Positions 10,202 to 18,747 of a DNA stretch of 64,000 nt are shown here, piece after piece. The notes under the pieces are model-generated. The model was not told where the DNA came from and made no database searches. It was given only the letters and a program-made list of their open reading frames with translations. This stretch comes from Ferribacterium limneticum (GTDB lineage Bacteria; Pseudomonadota; Gammaproteobacteria; Burkholderiales; Rhodocyclaceae). The number at the start of each line of letters is the position of its first letter. Positions within the stretch are counted from its first letter, which is position 1. Both the position numbers and the translations under genes were made by a program. Location of the stretch: the NCBI RefSeq assembly GCF_020510625.1, contig NZ_CP075191.1, positions 3,511,501-3,575,500 of the forward strand, in the 5' to 3' direction.

Positions 10202-11230
10202 ATGGCTATCAAGGTTGCAATCAACGGTTTCGGTCGTATCGGTCGCTGCACGCTGCGCGCCATTTACGAGCAGGGTTTGCAGAATGAGTTTGAAGTGGTT
10301 GCCATCAATGCGGCCGGCGACCTGAAGACCAATGCCCATCTGCTGAAGTACGACACCACGCACGGTCGCTTCCGCACCTCGGTCGAGACCGACGGCGAGA
10401 ACTGCATCATCGTCGACGGCAAGCGCATTGCCTTCTACTCGACCAAGAACCCGAAGGACATCAACTGGGCCGACCACGGCGTTGAAATGCTGCTCGAGTG
10501 CACCGGCGCCTACACCACCAAGGCCAAGGCTCTGGCCCTGCTCGAGCAAGGCGCCAAGCGCGTGCTGATCTCCGCTCCGGGCGGCGACGACGTCGATGCG
10601 ACCATCGTTTACGGTGTCAACGAAGGCCTGCTCAAGTCCGACATGACCGTTGTCTCCAACGCATCGTGCACGACCAACTGCCTGGCCCCGGTCGCCAAGA
10701 TCCTGTCCGACAGCATCGGCATCAAGCAAGGCCTGATGACCACCATCCACGCCTACACCAACGACCAGGTCACCGTCGACGTCCGCCACAAGGACCTGCG
10801 CCGCGCCCGTGCCGCTGCTGCCAACATCATCCCGACCAAAACCGGCGCTGCCGCTGCCGTCGGACTGGTGCTGCCGCAACTGAAGGGCAAGGTCGATGGT
10901 TTCGCCCTGCGCGTGCCGACCATCAACGTCTCGCTGGTCGACCTGACCTTCACCGCCGGCCGCAACACCACCAAGGACGAAATCAACGCCCTGATGACCG
11001 CTGCCGCCAACGGCCCGCTGAAGGGTGTGCTCGACGTCAACAACGACCCGCTGGTCTCGTCCGACTTCAACCACACCACCGTTTCCTCCACCTTCGACGC
11101 GACCCAAACCCGTGTCATTCAGGGTGAAGACGGCAGCACGCTGGTCAAGGTCCTGGCCTGGTACGACAACGAGTGGGGTTACTCCTGCCGCATGCTCGAT
11201 GCCGCTCGTGCCTGGATGAACGCCAAGTAA
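10202..11230 (+). CDS. gap: Glyceraldehyde-3-phosphate dehydrogenase, type I
   Basis: A 342-aa protein. The N-terminal NAD-binding motif is INGFGRIGR. The catalytic block [15 protein letters not shown] carries the active-site Cys, and the C-terminus has [12 protein letters not shown]. It oxidises glyceraldehyde-3-phosphate to 1,3-bisphosphoglycerate, or the reverse in carbon fixation. The ribosome-binding site AAAGAGGAGAAG is strong, consistent with high expression. An intrinsic terminator directly follows. The window holds a second type I GAPDH (61897-62916) and the related Epd (11752-12783). Confidence 0.96.
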   Translation: MAIKVAINGFGRIGRCTLRAIYEQGLQNEFEVVAINAAGDLKTNAHLLKYDTTHGRFRTSVETDGENCIIVDGKRIAFYSTKNPKDINWADHGVEMLLECTGAYTTKAKALALLEQGAKRVLISAPGGDDVDATIVYGVNEGLLKSDMTVVSNASCTTNCLAPVAKILSDSIGIKQGLMTTIHAYTNDQVTVDVRHKDLRRARAAAANIIPTKTGAAAAVGLVLPQLKGKVDGFALRVPTINVSLVDLTFTAGRNTTKDEINALMTAAANGPLKGVLDVNNDPLVSSDFNHTTVSSTFDATQTRVIQGEDGSTLVKVLAWYDNEWGYSCRMLDAARAWMNAK

Positions 11231-11244
11231 TTGGCCTGGTATTA

Positions 11245-11270
11245 AAAAGGGGCCGCAAGGCCCCTTTTGT
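11245..11270 (+). terminator. Intrinsic terminator after gap
   Basis: Stem AAAAGGGGCC (11245-11254), loop GCAA, stem GGCCCCTTTT (11259-11268), followed by GTTT. This is a classic Rho-independent terminator 14 nt after the gap stop. The A-rich/T-rich symmetry could let it act on both strands. Confidence 0.9.
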
Positions 11271-11301
11271 TTCACCCCGACCGACTTCAGGAGGAATCAA
11301 G

Positions 11302-11724
11302 ATGCCGAACAACGCACCCCGTATTGCCTTCACCACCCTGAGCATGGCGCTGGCCATGACCGGCACCTGCCTTGCGGCCGACGAGGCGGCAAAGACCGAT
11401 GAAGCCGCCGCTCCGGCCATCGTCGGCAACCCGCCGGCCGACCATCCGTTCGGCAAGCTGAAGATCGGCATGAGTTACGAAGAAGTCCTCGCCATTGTCG
11501 GCAAGCCGACCAGCGAATCGAGCTGGTGTACCGGCAAGCAGCACATTCCGTTCTACTTCGGCGACGATAAAGGGCGGGCCGAAGCCCAATTCAAGGGCAT
11601 GGGCAAACTTGATTTCAATGCCGGCGTGACGATGTTCCCCTTCCGTATCTGCAAGGGCAGCACGCCAACCAGCCTCATCTATATCGAGTACAACCCGGAA
11701 GCGACCGGCGAAGCCCCGAAATAA
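11302..11724 (+). CDS. Small exported protein, BamE/SmpA-like, paralogue of the 7410 lipoprotein
   Basis: A 140-aa protein. The ATG at 11302 follows TTCAGGAGGAATCAAG, an excellent ribosome-binding site; the longer frame overlaps gap and its terminator. Residues 1-25 form a Sec signal peptide ending TGTCLA, with no proper lipobox. The mature part contains FGKLKIGMSYEEVLAIVG and HIPFYFGDD, matching [15 protein letters not shown] and WIPFYFGGD of the lipoprotein at 7410. Two mature Cys (in SSWCTGK and FRICKGS) might pair. The function is unknown. It lies between the gap terminator and epd (27 nt to the next ATG), so it probably starts a transcript that continues into epd. Confidence 0.75.
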   Translation: MPNNAPRIAFTTLSMALAMTGTCLAADEAAKTDEAAAPAIVGNPPADHPFGKLKIGMSYEEVLAIVGKPTSESSWCTGKQHIPFYFGDDKGRAEAQFKGMGKLDFNAGVTMFPFRICKGSTPTSLIYIEYNPEATGEAPK

Positions 11725-11751
11725 CCAGCCACGAACAACGACCGACACCCC

Positions 11752-12783
11752 ATGCCCCTGCATCTTGCCATCAACGGCTATGGCCGTATCGGTCGCTGTT
11801 TCCTGCGGGCGCTGCTGGAATCCCCGGTCGCGCACAATCTCCAGGTCGTCGCCATCAACGAGCCGGCCAATCTGGAGAGCATGGCCTACCTGACACGTTT
11901 CGACTCGACGCACGGCCGCTTTCCCGGCAACGTCGAAGTCGCCGGCAACAAGCTGCTGATCGATGACCGGCCCGTTCGCGTCAGCCATGCCCGGACACCG
12001 GAAGACGCCGACTGGACCGGGATCGATCTGGTCGTGGAATGCTCAGGTATCTATGGTCGCCGTCCGGAACTTAGCCGTTTCCTCGATGCGGGCTGCTCGC
12101 GTCTGCTGTTGTCGCACCCCGGCTCCAGTGCCGAAGATGTCGATGCGACTATCGTTGCCGGCATCAACCAGAACACGCTGAGCGGCGACGAGCGCCTGGT
12201 TTCCGCGGCTTCGTGCACGACCAATGCCATCGTGCCGCTGCTCGACCTGCTCGACCGCGAAGTCGGTATCGAACAGGCCATGCTGACCACGCTGCATTCG
12301 GTCATGAACGACCAGCCGCTGATCGACGGCTATCACCACGATGACCTGCGCCGCACCCGCTCGGCCATGCAATCGATCATCCCGGTCTCGACCGGCCTGG
12401 CCCGCGGCGTCGAGCGCCTGCTGCCGCAACTGGCCGGCCGCGTCCAGGCCAAGGCCATCCGTGTGCCGACGACCAATGTCTCGGCCATCGACCTGACGAT
12501 CAGCACTCAGCGCCCGGTTTCCGCCCACAGCATCAACGCCCTGCTGGCCAACGCCGCGCGGGGACCGCTGCAGAAACTGATCGCCTATTCCGAGGCTGCG
12601 CACGCCTCGATCGATTTCAACCACGACCCGCATTCGGCCATCGTCGATGGCAGCCAAACACGGACCAGCGGCACGCACCTGGTCAATCTGTTCGTCTGGT
12701 TCGACAACGAATGGGGCTTCGCCAACCGCATGCTCGAGGTCGCCGACCACTGGGCGCGCCGCTGGCCACAGAATCGCATTTAA
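11752..12783 (+). CDS. epd: D-erythrose-4-phosphate dehydrogenase (GapB/Epd-type)
   Basis: A 343-aa member of the GAPDH superfamily. It has [15 protein letters not shown] and catalytic [15 protein letters not shown]. Features typical of E. coli Epd rather than GapA are [33 protein letters not shown] and the block [17 protein letters not shown], ending [13 protein letters not shown]. Epd oxidises erythrose-4-phosphate to 4-phosphoerythronate for pyridoxal-phosphate synthesis. Epd-type enzymes next to pgk are a common arrangement. Residual GAPDH activity is possible. pgk follows after 20 nt. Confidence 0.85.
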   Translation: MPLHLAINGYGRIGRCFLRALLESPVAHNLQVVAINEPANLESMAYLTRFDSTHGRFPGNVEVAGNKLLIDDRPVRVSHARTPEDADWTGIDLVVECSGIYGRRPELSRFLDAGCSRLLLSHPGSSAEDVDATIVAGINQNTLSGDERLVSAASCTTNAIVPLLDLLDREVGIEQAMLTTLHSVMNDQPLIDGYHHDDLRRTRSAMQSIIPVSTGLARGVERLLPQLAGRVQAKAIRVPTTNVSAIDLTISTQRPVSAHSINALLANAARGPLQKLIAYSEAAHASIDFNHDPHSAIVDGSQTRTSGTHLVNLFVWFDNEWGFANRMLEVADHWARRWPQNRI

Positions 12784-12803
12784 TCAAAACCAAGGAGATA
12801 GAC

Positions 12804-13988
12804 ATGAACGTTATCAAACTCACCGACCTCGACGTTTCCGGCAAGCGCGTTTTCATCCGCGCCGACTTGAATGTGCCACAGGACGAAGCCGGCAACATCA
12901 CCGAAGACACCCGCATCCGTGCCTCGCTGCCGTCGATCAAGTATTGCCTGGAAAAGGGCGCTGCCGTGATGGTTACCTCCCACCTCGGCCGGCCGACCGA
13001 AGGCGAACTGAACGCCGAAGACAGCCTGACCCCGGTTGCCATCCGCCTTGGCCAGATGCTCAAGCAGCCGGTGCGCCTGATCACCGACTGGGTCGAGGGC
13101 AATTTCACGGTCAAGCCGGGCGAAGTCGTCCTGCTCGAAAACTGCCGCGTCAACAAGGGTGAAAAGAAGAACAATGACGAACTGGCCCAGAAGATGGCCA
13201 AGCTGTGCGACATCTACGTCAATGACGCTTTCGGCACGGCCCACCGCGCCGAAGCCACCACCCATGGCATCGCCAAATACGCCCCGGTCGCCTGTGCCGG
13301 CATGCTGATGGGCGCCGAAATCGATGCCCTCTCCAAGGCCCTGCACGAGCCGAAACGCCCGCTGGTCGCTATCGTCGGCGGCTCCAAGGTCTCCTCCAAG
13401 CTGACCATCCTCAAGTCGCTGGCCAGCAAGGTCGACCAGCTGATCGTTGGCGGCGGCATCGCCAACACCTTCCTGCTCGCCGACGGCAAGCGCATCGGCC
13501 ACTCGCTGGCCGAGCCGGATCTCGTCAAGGAAGCCCACGCCATCATGGACATCATGAAAGAGCGCGGCGCCGAAGTGCCGCTGCCGACCGACGTCGTCGT
13601 TGCCGACGAAGTCTCCGCCCTGGCCCGCGCCAACAAGATTGCCGTCGAGGACGTGCACGCCAACGACCGCATTCTCGACATCGGCCCGAAGAGCGCAGCC
13701 AAGCTCGGCGAAATCATCGCCAACGCCGGCACCATCGTCTGGAACGGCCCGGTCGGCGTCTTTGAACTGCCGCAGTTTGCCGGCGGCACCAAGATGCTGG
13801 CCTCCGCCATCGCCCACTCCGAGGCCTTCTCGATCGCCGGCGGCGGTGACACCCTGGCCGCCATCGCCAAGTTCGACATTGCCCCACAGGTTGGCTACAT
13901 CTCGACCGGCGGCGGCGCCTTCCTGGAATTCCTCGAAGGCAAGACCCTGCCGGCGATTGCCATCCTCGAAGAACGGGCGGCAGGGTAA
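12804..13988 (+). CDS. pgk: Phosphoglycerate kinase
   Basis: A 394-aa protein. The ATG at 12804 follows CAAGGAGATAGAC; the upstream in-frame start inside epd has no such site. Diagnostic blocks are [13 protein letters not shown] near the N-terminus, [11 protein letters not shown], the hinge region [13 protein letters not shown] and the C-terminal nucleotide block [11 protein letters not shown] with [12 protein letters not shown]. It interconverts 1,3-bisphosphoglycerate and 3-phosphoglycerate with ADP/ATP. It sits between epd and pyk on one strand. Confidence 0.96.
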   Translation: MNVIKLTDLDVSGKRVFIRADLNVPQDEAGNITEDTRIRASLPSIKYCLEKGAAVMVTSHLGRPTEGELNAEDSLTPVAIRLGQMLKQPVRLITDWVEGNFTVKPGEVVLLENCRVNKGEKKNNDELAQKMAKLCDIYVNDAFGTAHRAEATTHGIAKYAPVACAGMLMGAEIDALSKALHEPKRPLVAIVGGSKVSSKLTILKSLASKVDQLIVGGGIANTFLLADGKRIGHSLAEPDLVKEAHAIMDIMKERGAEVPLPTDVVVADEVSALARANKIAVEDVHANDRILDIGPKSAAKLGEIIANAGTIVWNGPVGVFELPQFAGGTKMLASAIAHSEAFSIAGGGDTLAAIAKFDIAPQVGYISTGGGAFLEFLEGKTLPAIAILEERAAG

Positions 13989-13995
13989 GGAAAAA

Positions 13996-14034
13996 TTCCG
14001 GGTTGACCTAACAACTGTCACGGCCAACCCGGAA
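13996..14034 (+). other. Inverted repeat in the pgk-pyk gap
   Basis: Arms TTCCGGGTTG (13996-14005) and CAACCCGGAA (14025-14034) form a perfect 10-bp stem around a 19-nt loop, 7 nt after the pgk stop and 42 nt before pyk. No T-run follows, so this is not a normal intrinsic terminator. It may stabilise the pgk 3' end or modulate pyk expression. Confidence 0.45.
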
Positions 14035-14076
14035 AATCGGCCAAGAATTCAAATAACAATCAGGGATAGAGAAGAC

Positions 14077-15510
14077 ATGTCACGCCATACCAAGATCGTT
14101 GCCACGCTGGGCCCCGCCTCTTCGACGCCGGAAGTTCTCGACCGCATGGTCCTGGCCGGCATTGACGTCGTCCGGATGAATTTTTCGCACGGCACCGCCG
14201 ATGACCACAGGGCGCGGGCCGAGGGCATTCGCGCGGCGGCGGCAAGACACGGGCGTACCGTTGGCATTCTTGGCGATCTGCAAGGCCCGAAGATTCGCGT
14301 CGGCAAGTTCGAGGCAGGCAAGATCACGCTCGTTCCCGGCGAGAAATTCATTCTTGACGCCCAGTGCACGATGGGCAATCAGGAACGTGCCGGCCTCGAC
14401 TACAAGGATCTGCCGAAAGACGTTGTCAATGGCGACATCCTGCTCCTCGACGACGGCCGCCTGAAGCTCGAAGTGACCGGTGTGCGTGCCCACGAGATTC
14501 ATACCCGCGTCATCGTCGGTGGCGAACTATCGAACAACAAGGGCATCAATCGCCAGGGTGGCGGCCTGACCGCGCCGGCGCTGACCGGCAAGGACATGGA
14601 CGACATCAAGACCGCAGCCGACATCGGCGTCGATTTTGTGGCCGTCTCCTTCCCGAAGAGTGCCGCCGACATGTACATGGCCCGCCAGTTGCTGCGCGCC
14701 GCGGGCAGCACGGCCGTGCTGATCGCCAAGATCGAGCGCGTCGAAGCCATCACCAATCTCGAGGAAATCCTCGATGCTTCCGATGGCGTCATGGTCGCCC
14801 GCGGCGATCTGGCGGTCGAAGTCGGCGACGCCTCCGTCCCCGCGCTGCAGAAAAAGATGATCCGCATGGCGCGGGACAAGAACAAGCTGACCATCACTGC
14901 GACACAGATGATGGAGTCGATGATCTCCTCACCTGTGCCGACCCGCGCCGAAGTTTCCGACGTCGCCAACGCCGTACTCGACGGCACCGATGCGGTGATG
15001 CTGTCGGCCGAAACGGCGAGCGGCAAGTACCCGGTCGAAACCGTCGAATCGATGGCCCGCATCTGCGTTGAAGCCGAGCGCTCGGCCGAAGTCACGCTCG
15101 ACCGCGAATTCCTCGACCGCATCTTCACACGCATCGACCAGTCGATCGCCATGGCGGCGATCTGGACGGCGCATCACCTCAAGGTCAAGGCCATCGCCGC
15201 CCTGACCCAGTCCGGCTCGACGGCGCTGTGGATGAGCCGGATGAACTGCGGCGTACCAATCTACGCGCTGACCCCCGATGCCGAATCGGTCGGCCGCATG
15301 GTGCTTTATCGCGGCGTTTCCCCGCTGCCGATGAAGCAGCAGCACACCGACCGCGACCGCCTGCTGGCTGAAGCCGAGCAACTTTTGATCGATCGCGGCG
15401 TCGTCGAAAAGGGCGACCTGATCGCCCTGACCATCGGTGAGCCGATCGGCACCACCGGCGGCACCAACACCCTGAAGATCGTCCGGGTCGGTGAGCATCA
15501 GCTCGACTAG
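14077..15510 (+). CDS. pyk: Pyruvate kinase
   Basis: A 477-aa protein starting MSRHTKIVATLGPASSTPE. The ATG at 14077 lies after GGGATAGAGAAGAC. Conserved elements are RMNFSHG, the active-site block LIAKIERVEAITNLEEIL with GVMVARGDLAVEVG, and the K+/Mg2+ region ATQMMESMISSPVPTRAEVSDVANAV. The reaction is phosphoenolpyruvate plus ADP to pyruvate plus ATP, the final step of glycolysis. fba follows after 50 nt. Confidence 0.95.
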   Translation: MSRHTKIVATLGPASSTPEVLDRMVLAGIDVVRMNFSHGTADDHRARAEGIRAAAARHGRTVGILGDLQGPKIRVGKFEAGKITLVPGEKFILDAQCTMGNQERAGLDYKDLPKDVVNGDILLLDDGRLKLEVTGVRAHEIHTRVIVGGELSNNKGINRQGGGLTAPALTGKDMDDIKTAADIGVDFVAVSFPKSAADMYMARQLLRAAGSTAVLIAKIERVEAITNLEEILDASDGVMVARGDLAVEVGDASVPALQKKMIRMARDKNKLTITATQMMESMISSPVPTRAEVSDVANAVLDGTDAVMLSAETASGKYPVETVESMARICVEAERSAEVTLDREFLDRIFTRIDQSIAMAAIWTAHHLKVKAIAALTQSGSTALWMSRMNCGVPIYALTPDAESVGRMVLYRGVSPLPMKQQHTDRDRLLAEAEQLLIDRGVVEKGDLIALTIGEPIGTTGGTNTLKIVRVGEHQLD

Positions 15511-15560
15511 GCGAGTAAAATAGACCAATCAGCTAAACACGTTAACGAACAGGAGTCACC

Positions 15561-16625
15561 ATGCCGCTCGTATCCATGCGCCAACTGCTCGACCACGCCG
15601 CCGAAAACGGCTACGGTCTGCCCGCCTTCAACGTCAACAACATGGAACAGGTCTGGGCCATCATGGAAGCGGCCGCCCAGGTCGACGCTCCGGTCATCAT
15701 GCAGGCCTCGGCCGGCGCCCGCAAATACGCCGGCGAGCCCTTCCTGCGCCACCAGATCCTGGCCGCCCTCGAAGCCTACCCCAACATCCCCATCGTCATG
15801 CACCAGGACCACGGCCAGAGCCCGTCCGTCTGCATGGGCGCCATCCGCTCCGGCTTCTCGTCGGTGATGATGGACGGCTCGCTGCTGGCTGATGGCAAGA
15901 GCGTCGCCAGCTACGAATACAACGTCGAAGTGACCCGCAAGGTGACCGAATTCGCCCACGCCATCGGCGTTTCCGTCGAAGGCGAGCTCGGTGTGCTCGG
16001 CTCGCTGGAAACCATGAAGGCCGACAAGGAAGACGGCCACGGCGCCGAAGGCCACATGACCCGTGAAGACCTGCTGACCGACGTCGAGCAGGCCGCCGAC
16101 TTCGTCAAGCAGACCAACTGCGACGCGCTGGCCATCGCCATCGGTACCAGCCACGGCGCCTACAAGTTCACCAAGAAGCCGACCGGTGACATCCTCGCCA
16201 TCGACCGCATCGCTGAAATTCACGCCCGCATCCCGAACACCCACCTCGTCATGCACGGTTCCTCTTCCGTGCCGCAGGAACTGCTGGCCGAAATCCGCGA
16301 ATTCGGCGGCGACATGAAGGAAACCTACGGCGTGCCGGTCGAGGAAATCGTCAAGGGCATCAAGCACGGCGTGCGCAAGGTCAATATCGACACCGACATC
16401 CGCCTCGCCATGACCGGCGCCATCCGCCGTTACTTGGCCGAGCATCCGGACAAGTTCGATCCGCGCGACTACCTCAAGCCGGCCCGCGAAGCTGCCAAGA
16501 AGATCTGCCTAGCCCGTTTCGAAGCCTTTGGCACCGCCGGCAACGCCAGCAAGATCAAGGCCATCGGCCTCGACAAGATGGCCGAACGTTACGCCAAGGG
16601 CGAACTGAACCAGATCGTTCGCTGA
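15561..16625 (+). CDS. fba: Fructose-1,6-bisphosphate aldolase, class II
   Basis: A 354-aa protein beginning [20 protein letters not shown]. Class II (metal-dependent) features are the zinc-ligand region [10 protein letters not shown], the acidic block [13 protein letters not shown], the [11 protein letters not shown] motif and [13 protein letters not shown]. It cleaves or forms fructose-1,6-bisphosphate, and sedoheptulose bisphosphate in the Calvin cycle. A GAACAGGAGTCACC ribosome-binding site precedes the ATG. It is closely similar throughout to the second fba at 60743-61780. A strong terminator follows. Confidence 0.96.
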   Translation: MPLVSMRQLLDHAAENGYGLPAFNVNNMEQVWAIMEAAAQVDAPVIMQASAGARKYAGEPFLRHQILAALEAYPNIPIVMHQDHGQSPSVCMGAIRSGFSSVMMDGSLLADGKSVASYEYNVEVTRKVTEFAHAIGVSVEGELGVLGSLETMKADKEDGHGAEGHMTREDLLTDVEQAADFVKQTNCDALAIAIGTSHGAYKFTKKPTGDILAIDRIAEIHARIPNTHLVMHGSSSVPQELLAEIREFGGDMKETYGVPVEEIVKGIKHGVRKVNIDTDIRLAMTGAIRRYLAEHPDKFDPRDYLKPAREAAKKICLARFEAFGTAGNASKIKAIGLDKMAERYAKGELNQIVR

Positions 16626-16643
16626 GCCCTGCACTCAGCCACA

Positions 16644-16670
16644 AAAAAGGCCGCGTCATGCGGCCTTTTT
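16644..16670 (+). terminator. Bidirectional intrinsic terminator between fba and the ankyrin gene
   Basis: Stem AAAAAGGCCGC (16644-16654), loop GTCAT, stem GCGGCCTTTTT (16660-16670). A- and T-runs on both sides fit termination of fba (+) and of the convergent ankyrin gene (-). Confidence 0.9.
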
Positions 16671-16688
16671 GCTTTGAAGGCACCCTAT

Positions 16689-17243
16689 TTAATCGCGGAT
16701 ACGCTCGAAGACCAGCGATGCCTTCTCGGCATGGTGATCGGGCTGCGGCTCAGCATCCATTTTGGTCAGCGACTGGGAAAAATAGGTTTCCCACTGGAAT
16801 TCGGACAGTTCGACTTCCCGAACGTAGGTGACCCGCCGATCCAGCATCCGGCGCCTCTCCTTGAGCCCCTTGGGCGGGCCGTAGCTGTGCTTCCGTCGCT
16901 CACCCCGCTTGCGCCGCTCGCCGGTGTCGGTGAACTCCTTTTTCATGTCCTGCGGCAGCTCGGCACCGTGTTCGATCAGCAGGCGGACAATCCCGTCGTG
17001 CCTGGCCCTGGCCGCCATCCGAATCGGCGCGCCGGCACCGTGGGCGTTGGGTGACCGAATGTCGGCGCCGCGTCGCAACAACTCGACCACGATATCGGCA
17101 TTTCCCTTGAAACAGGCCAAGCGAAGCGGCAGACCGCGGTCGCCGTGCACATCCGCATGTTCAATTTCTGCACCGGCATCAAGCGCCAACATGACAGCCG
17201 ACAGGCTCCCTTGCTCGATGGCTTTTCGCAGTTCGCTATTCAT
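16689..17243 (-). CDS. Ankyrin-repeat protein
   Basis: A 184-aa cytoplasmic protein. Residues about 1-105 form about three ankyrin repeats: LDAGAEIEHADVHGDRGLPL, LLRRGADIRSPNAHGAGAPI and LLIEHGAELPQDM. The rest is highly charged (GERRKRGERRKHS, KERRRMLDRRV), and an aromatic stretch ELSEFQWETYF lies near the end. Ankyrin repeats mediate protein-protein binding; the partner is unknown. It is convergent with fba and divergent from hflX. Confidence 0.75.
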   Translation of the reverse strand: MNSELRKAIEQGSLSAVMLALDAGAEIEHADVHGDRGLPLRLACFKGNADIVVELLRRGADIRSPNAHGAGAPIRMAARARHDGIVRLLIEHGAELPQDMKKEFTDTGERRKRGERRKHSYGPPKGLKERRRMLDRRVTYVREVELSEFQWETYFSQSLTKMDAEPQPDHHAEKASLVFERIRD

Positions 17244-17415
17244 TTAAATCGTCCAACCAGAGCTGGCTCGAAACGAGCCAAAATAATTCCCGAAGCATTG
17301 CTACACAACGCTTTAGCAGAGTATCCGGATTGCCGGTTTCACGATGTTAAATGCTTCACGAACCGATTGCCGGTTACTATCCGCTTTTGCCAAAAAGTCG
17401 AGAAGCCGTTCAGCA

Positions 17416-18729
17416 ATGCGAAGCGAAGTCAAAGAAAAACCCATCTACGCCGTGGCGGCGGCCGTCCAGTTGCCGCACGTCAGCGATCTCGAATTCGAGG
17501 CCTCACTGGCCGAGTTGCGCGAACTGGCCAAGACACTGGGCTTCACGGTCATCCACACCTTCATCCAGAAACGGGCCGGCTTTGACGCGACGGGCTACCT
17601 GGGCATCGGCAAGCGGCAGGAAATCGAGCACTACGTTAACCACGAAGCCGAGTGCGAAATCGAGGCCATCCTCGTCGACCACGAAATTTCGCCATCGCAG
17701 GCGCGTAATCTCGAAAAGGAAACCGGCTGCGGGGTGATGGACCGCACCATGGTCATCCTCGAAATCTTCCACAACAACGCCCGCTCGCGCGCGGCCAAGG
17801 CGCAGGTGGAAATCGCCCGCCTCGGCTACATGGCGCCACGCCTGCGCGAAGCCGCCAAGCTGGCCGGGCCGCAGGGCCGCCAGCGCAGCGGCGTCGGCGG
17901 CCGGGGTGCCGGCGAATCGCACACCGAACTGGATCGTCGCAAGATTCGCGACCGCATCGCCGAACTGCAACTCGAAATCGTTGCCATGGATGCCGAGCGC
18001 CAGACCCAACGCGCCCGCCGGCATGAACGCCAGGGACTGGCCAGCGTCGCGCTGGTCGGCTACACCAATGCCGGCAAATCGACGCTGATGCGCGCCCTGA
18101 CCGGCAGCGAGGTGCTGGTCGCCAACAAACTGTTCGCGACGCTCGACACCACGGTACGCACTCTGCACCCGGAAAGCATGCCGCGCGTGCTGGTCAGCGA
18201 TACCGTCGGTTTCATCAAGAACCTGCCGCACGGCCTGGTCGCCTCATTCAAATCAACGCTCGACGAAGCGCTCGATGCCGGCCTGCTGCTGCATGTAATC
18301 GACGCCAGCGATCATGGCTTCGAACGTCAACTGGAAGTCACCGACAAGGTGCTGGAAGAGATCGGCGCCGACACCTTGCCGCGCCTGCGCATCTTCAACA
18401 AGATCGACCACGTGGGTGACGAGACGGCGCAGGCCGAATGCGAAGCCGCCCTGCGGGCAAACTACCCGGATTGCGTCGTGATGAGCGCCCGCCGTCCGGA
18501 CGACGTGGCCAAACTGCGCCTGGCGATCATCGCCTTCTTCCAGCAAGGCCTGGTCGAAACCGAACTGTTGCTGCCGTGGTCAGCTCAGCAACTGCGCAAG
18601 GATATCTACGCCAGTTGCGAGGTGCTGGACGAGCGCGCCGATGAGGCTGGGGCTGTCTTCCATCTGCGTGGCGAACCGGAAACGCTGGACAAGCTGCGCG
18701 AACGGTTCGCTTCGACTGGCCCCCAATAG
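17416..18729 (+). CDS. hflX: Ribosome-dissociating GTPase HflX
   Basis: A 437-aa protein with the start taken at 17416 (MRSEVKEKPIYAVAAAV). The N-terminal HflX domain includes GYLGIGKRQEIEHYV and the glycine-rich GRQRSGVGGRGAGES linker. It is followed by a G domain with G1 GYTNAGKST (residues 215-223), G3 VSDTVGFIKNLP and G4 FNKIDHV. HflX binds and splits stalled or heat-stressed ribosomes. Here it is a lone gene, divergent from the ankyrin gene and convergent with the last gene of the injection-system operon (18 nt between stops). Confidence 0.93.
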   Translation: MRSEVKEKPIYAVAAAVQLPHVSDLEFEASLAELRELAKTLGFTVIHTFIQKRAGFDATGYLGIGKRQEIEHYVNHEAECEIEAILVDHEISPSQARNLEKETGCGVMDRTMVILEIFHNNARSRAAKAQVEIARLGYMAPRLREAAKLAGPQGRQRSGVGGRGAGESHTELDRRKIRDRIAELQLEIVAMDAERQTQRARRHERQGLASVALVGYTNAGKSTLMRALTGSEVLVANKLFATLDTTVRTLHPESMPRVLVSDTVGFIKNLPHGLVASFKSTLDEALDAGLLLHVIDASDHGFERQLEVTDKVLEEIGADTLPRLRIFNKIDHVGDETAQAECEAALRANYPDCVVMSARRPDDVAKLRLAIIAFFQQGLVETELLLPWSAQQLRKDIYASCEVLDERADEAGAVFHLRGEPETLDKLRERFASTGPQ

Positions 18730-18747
18730 CTCGCCAACCAGCTCGAA

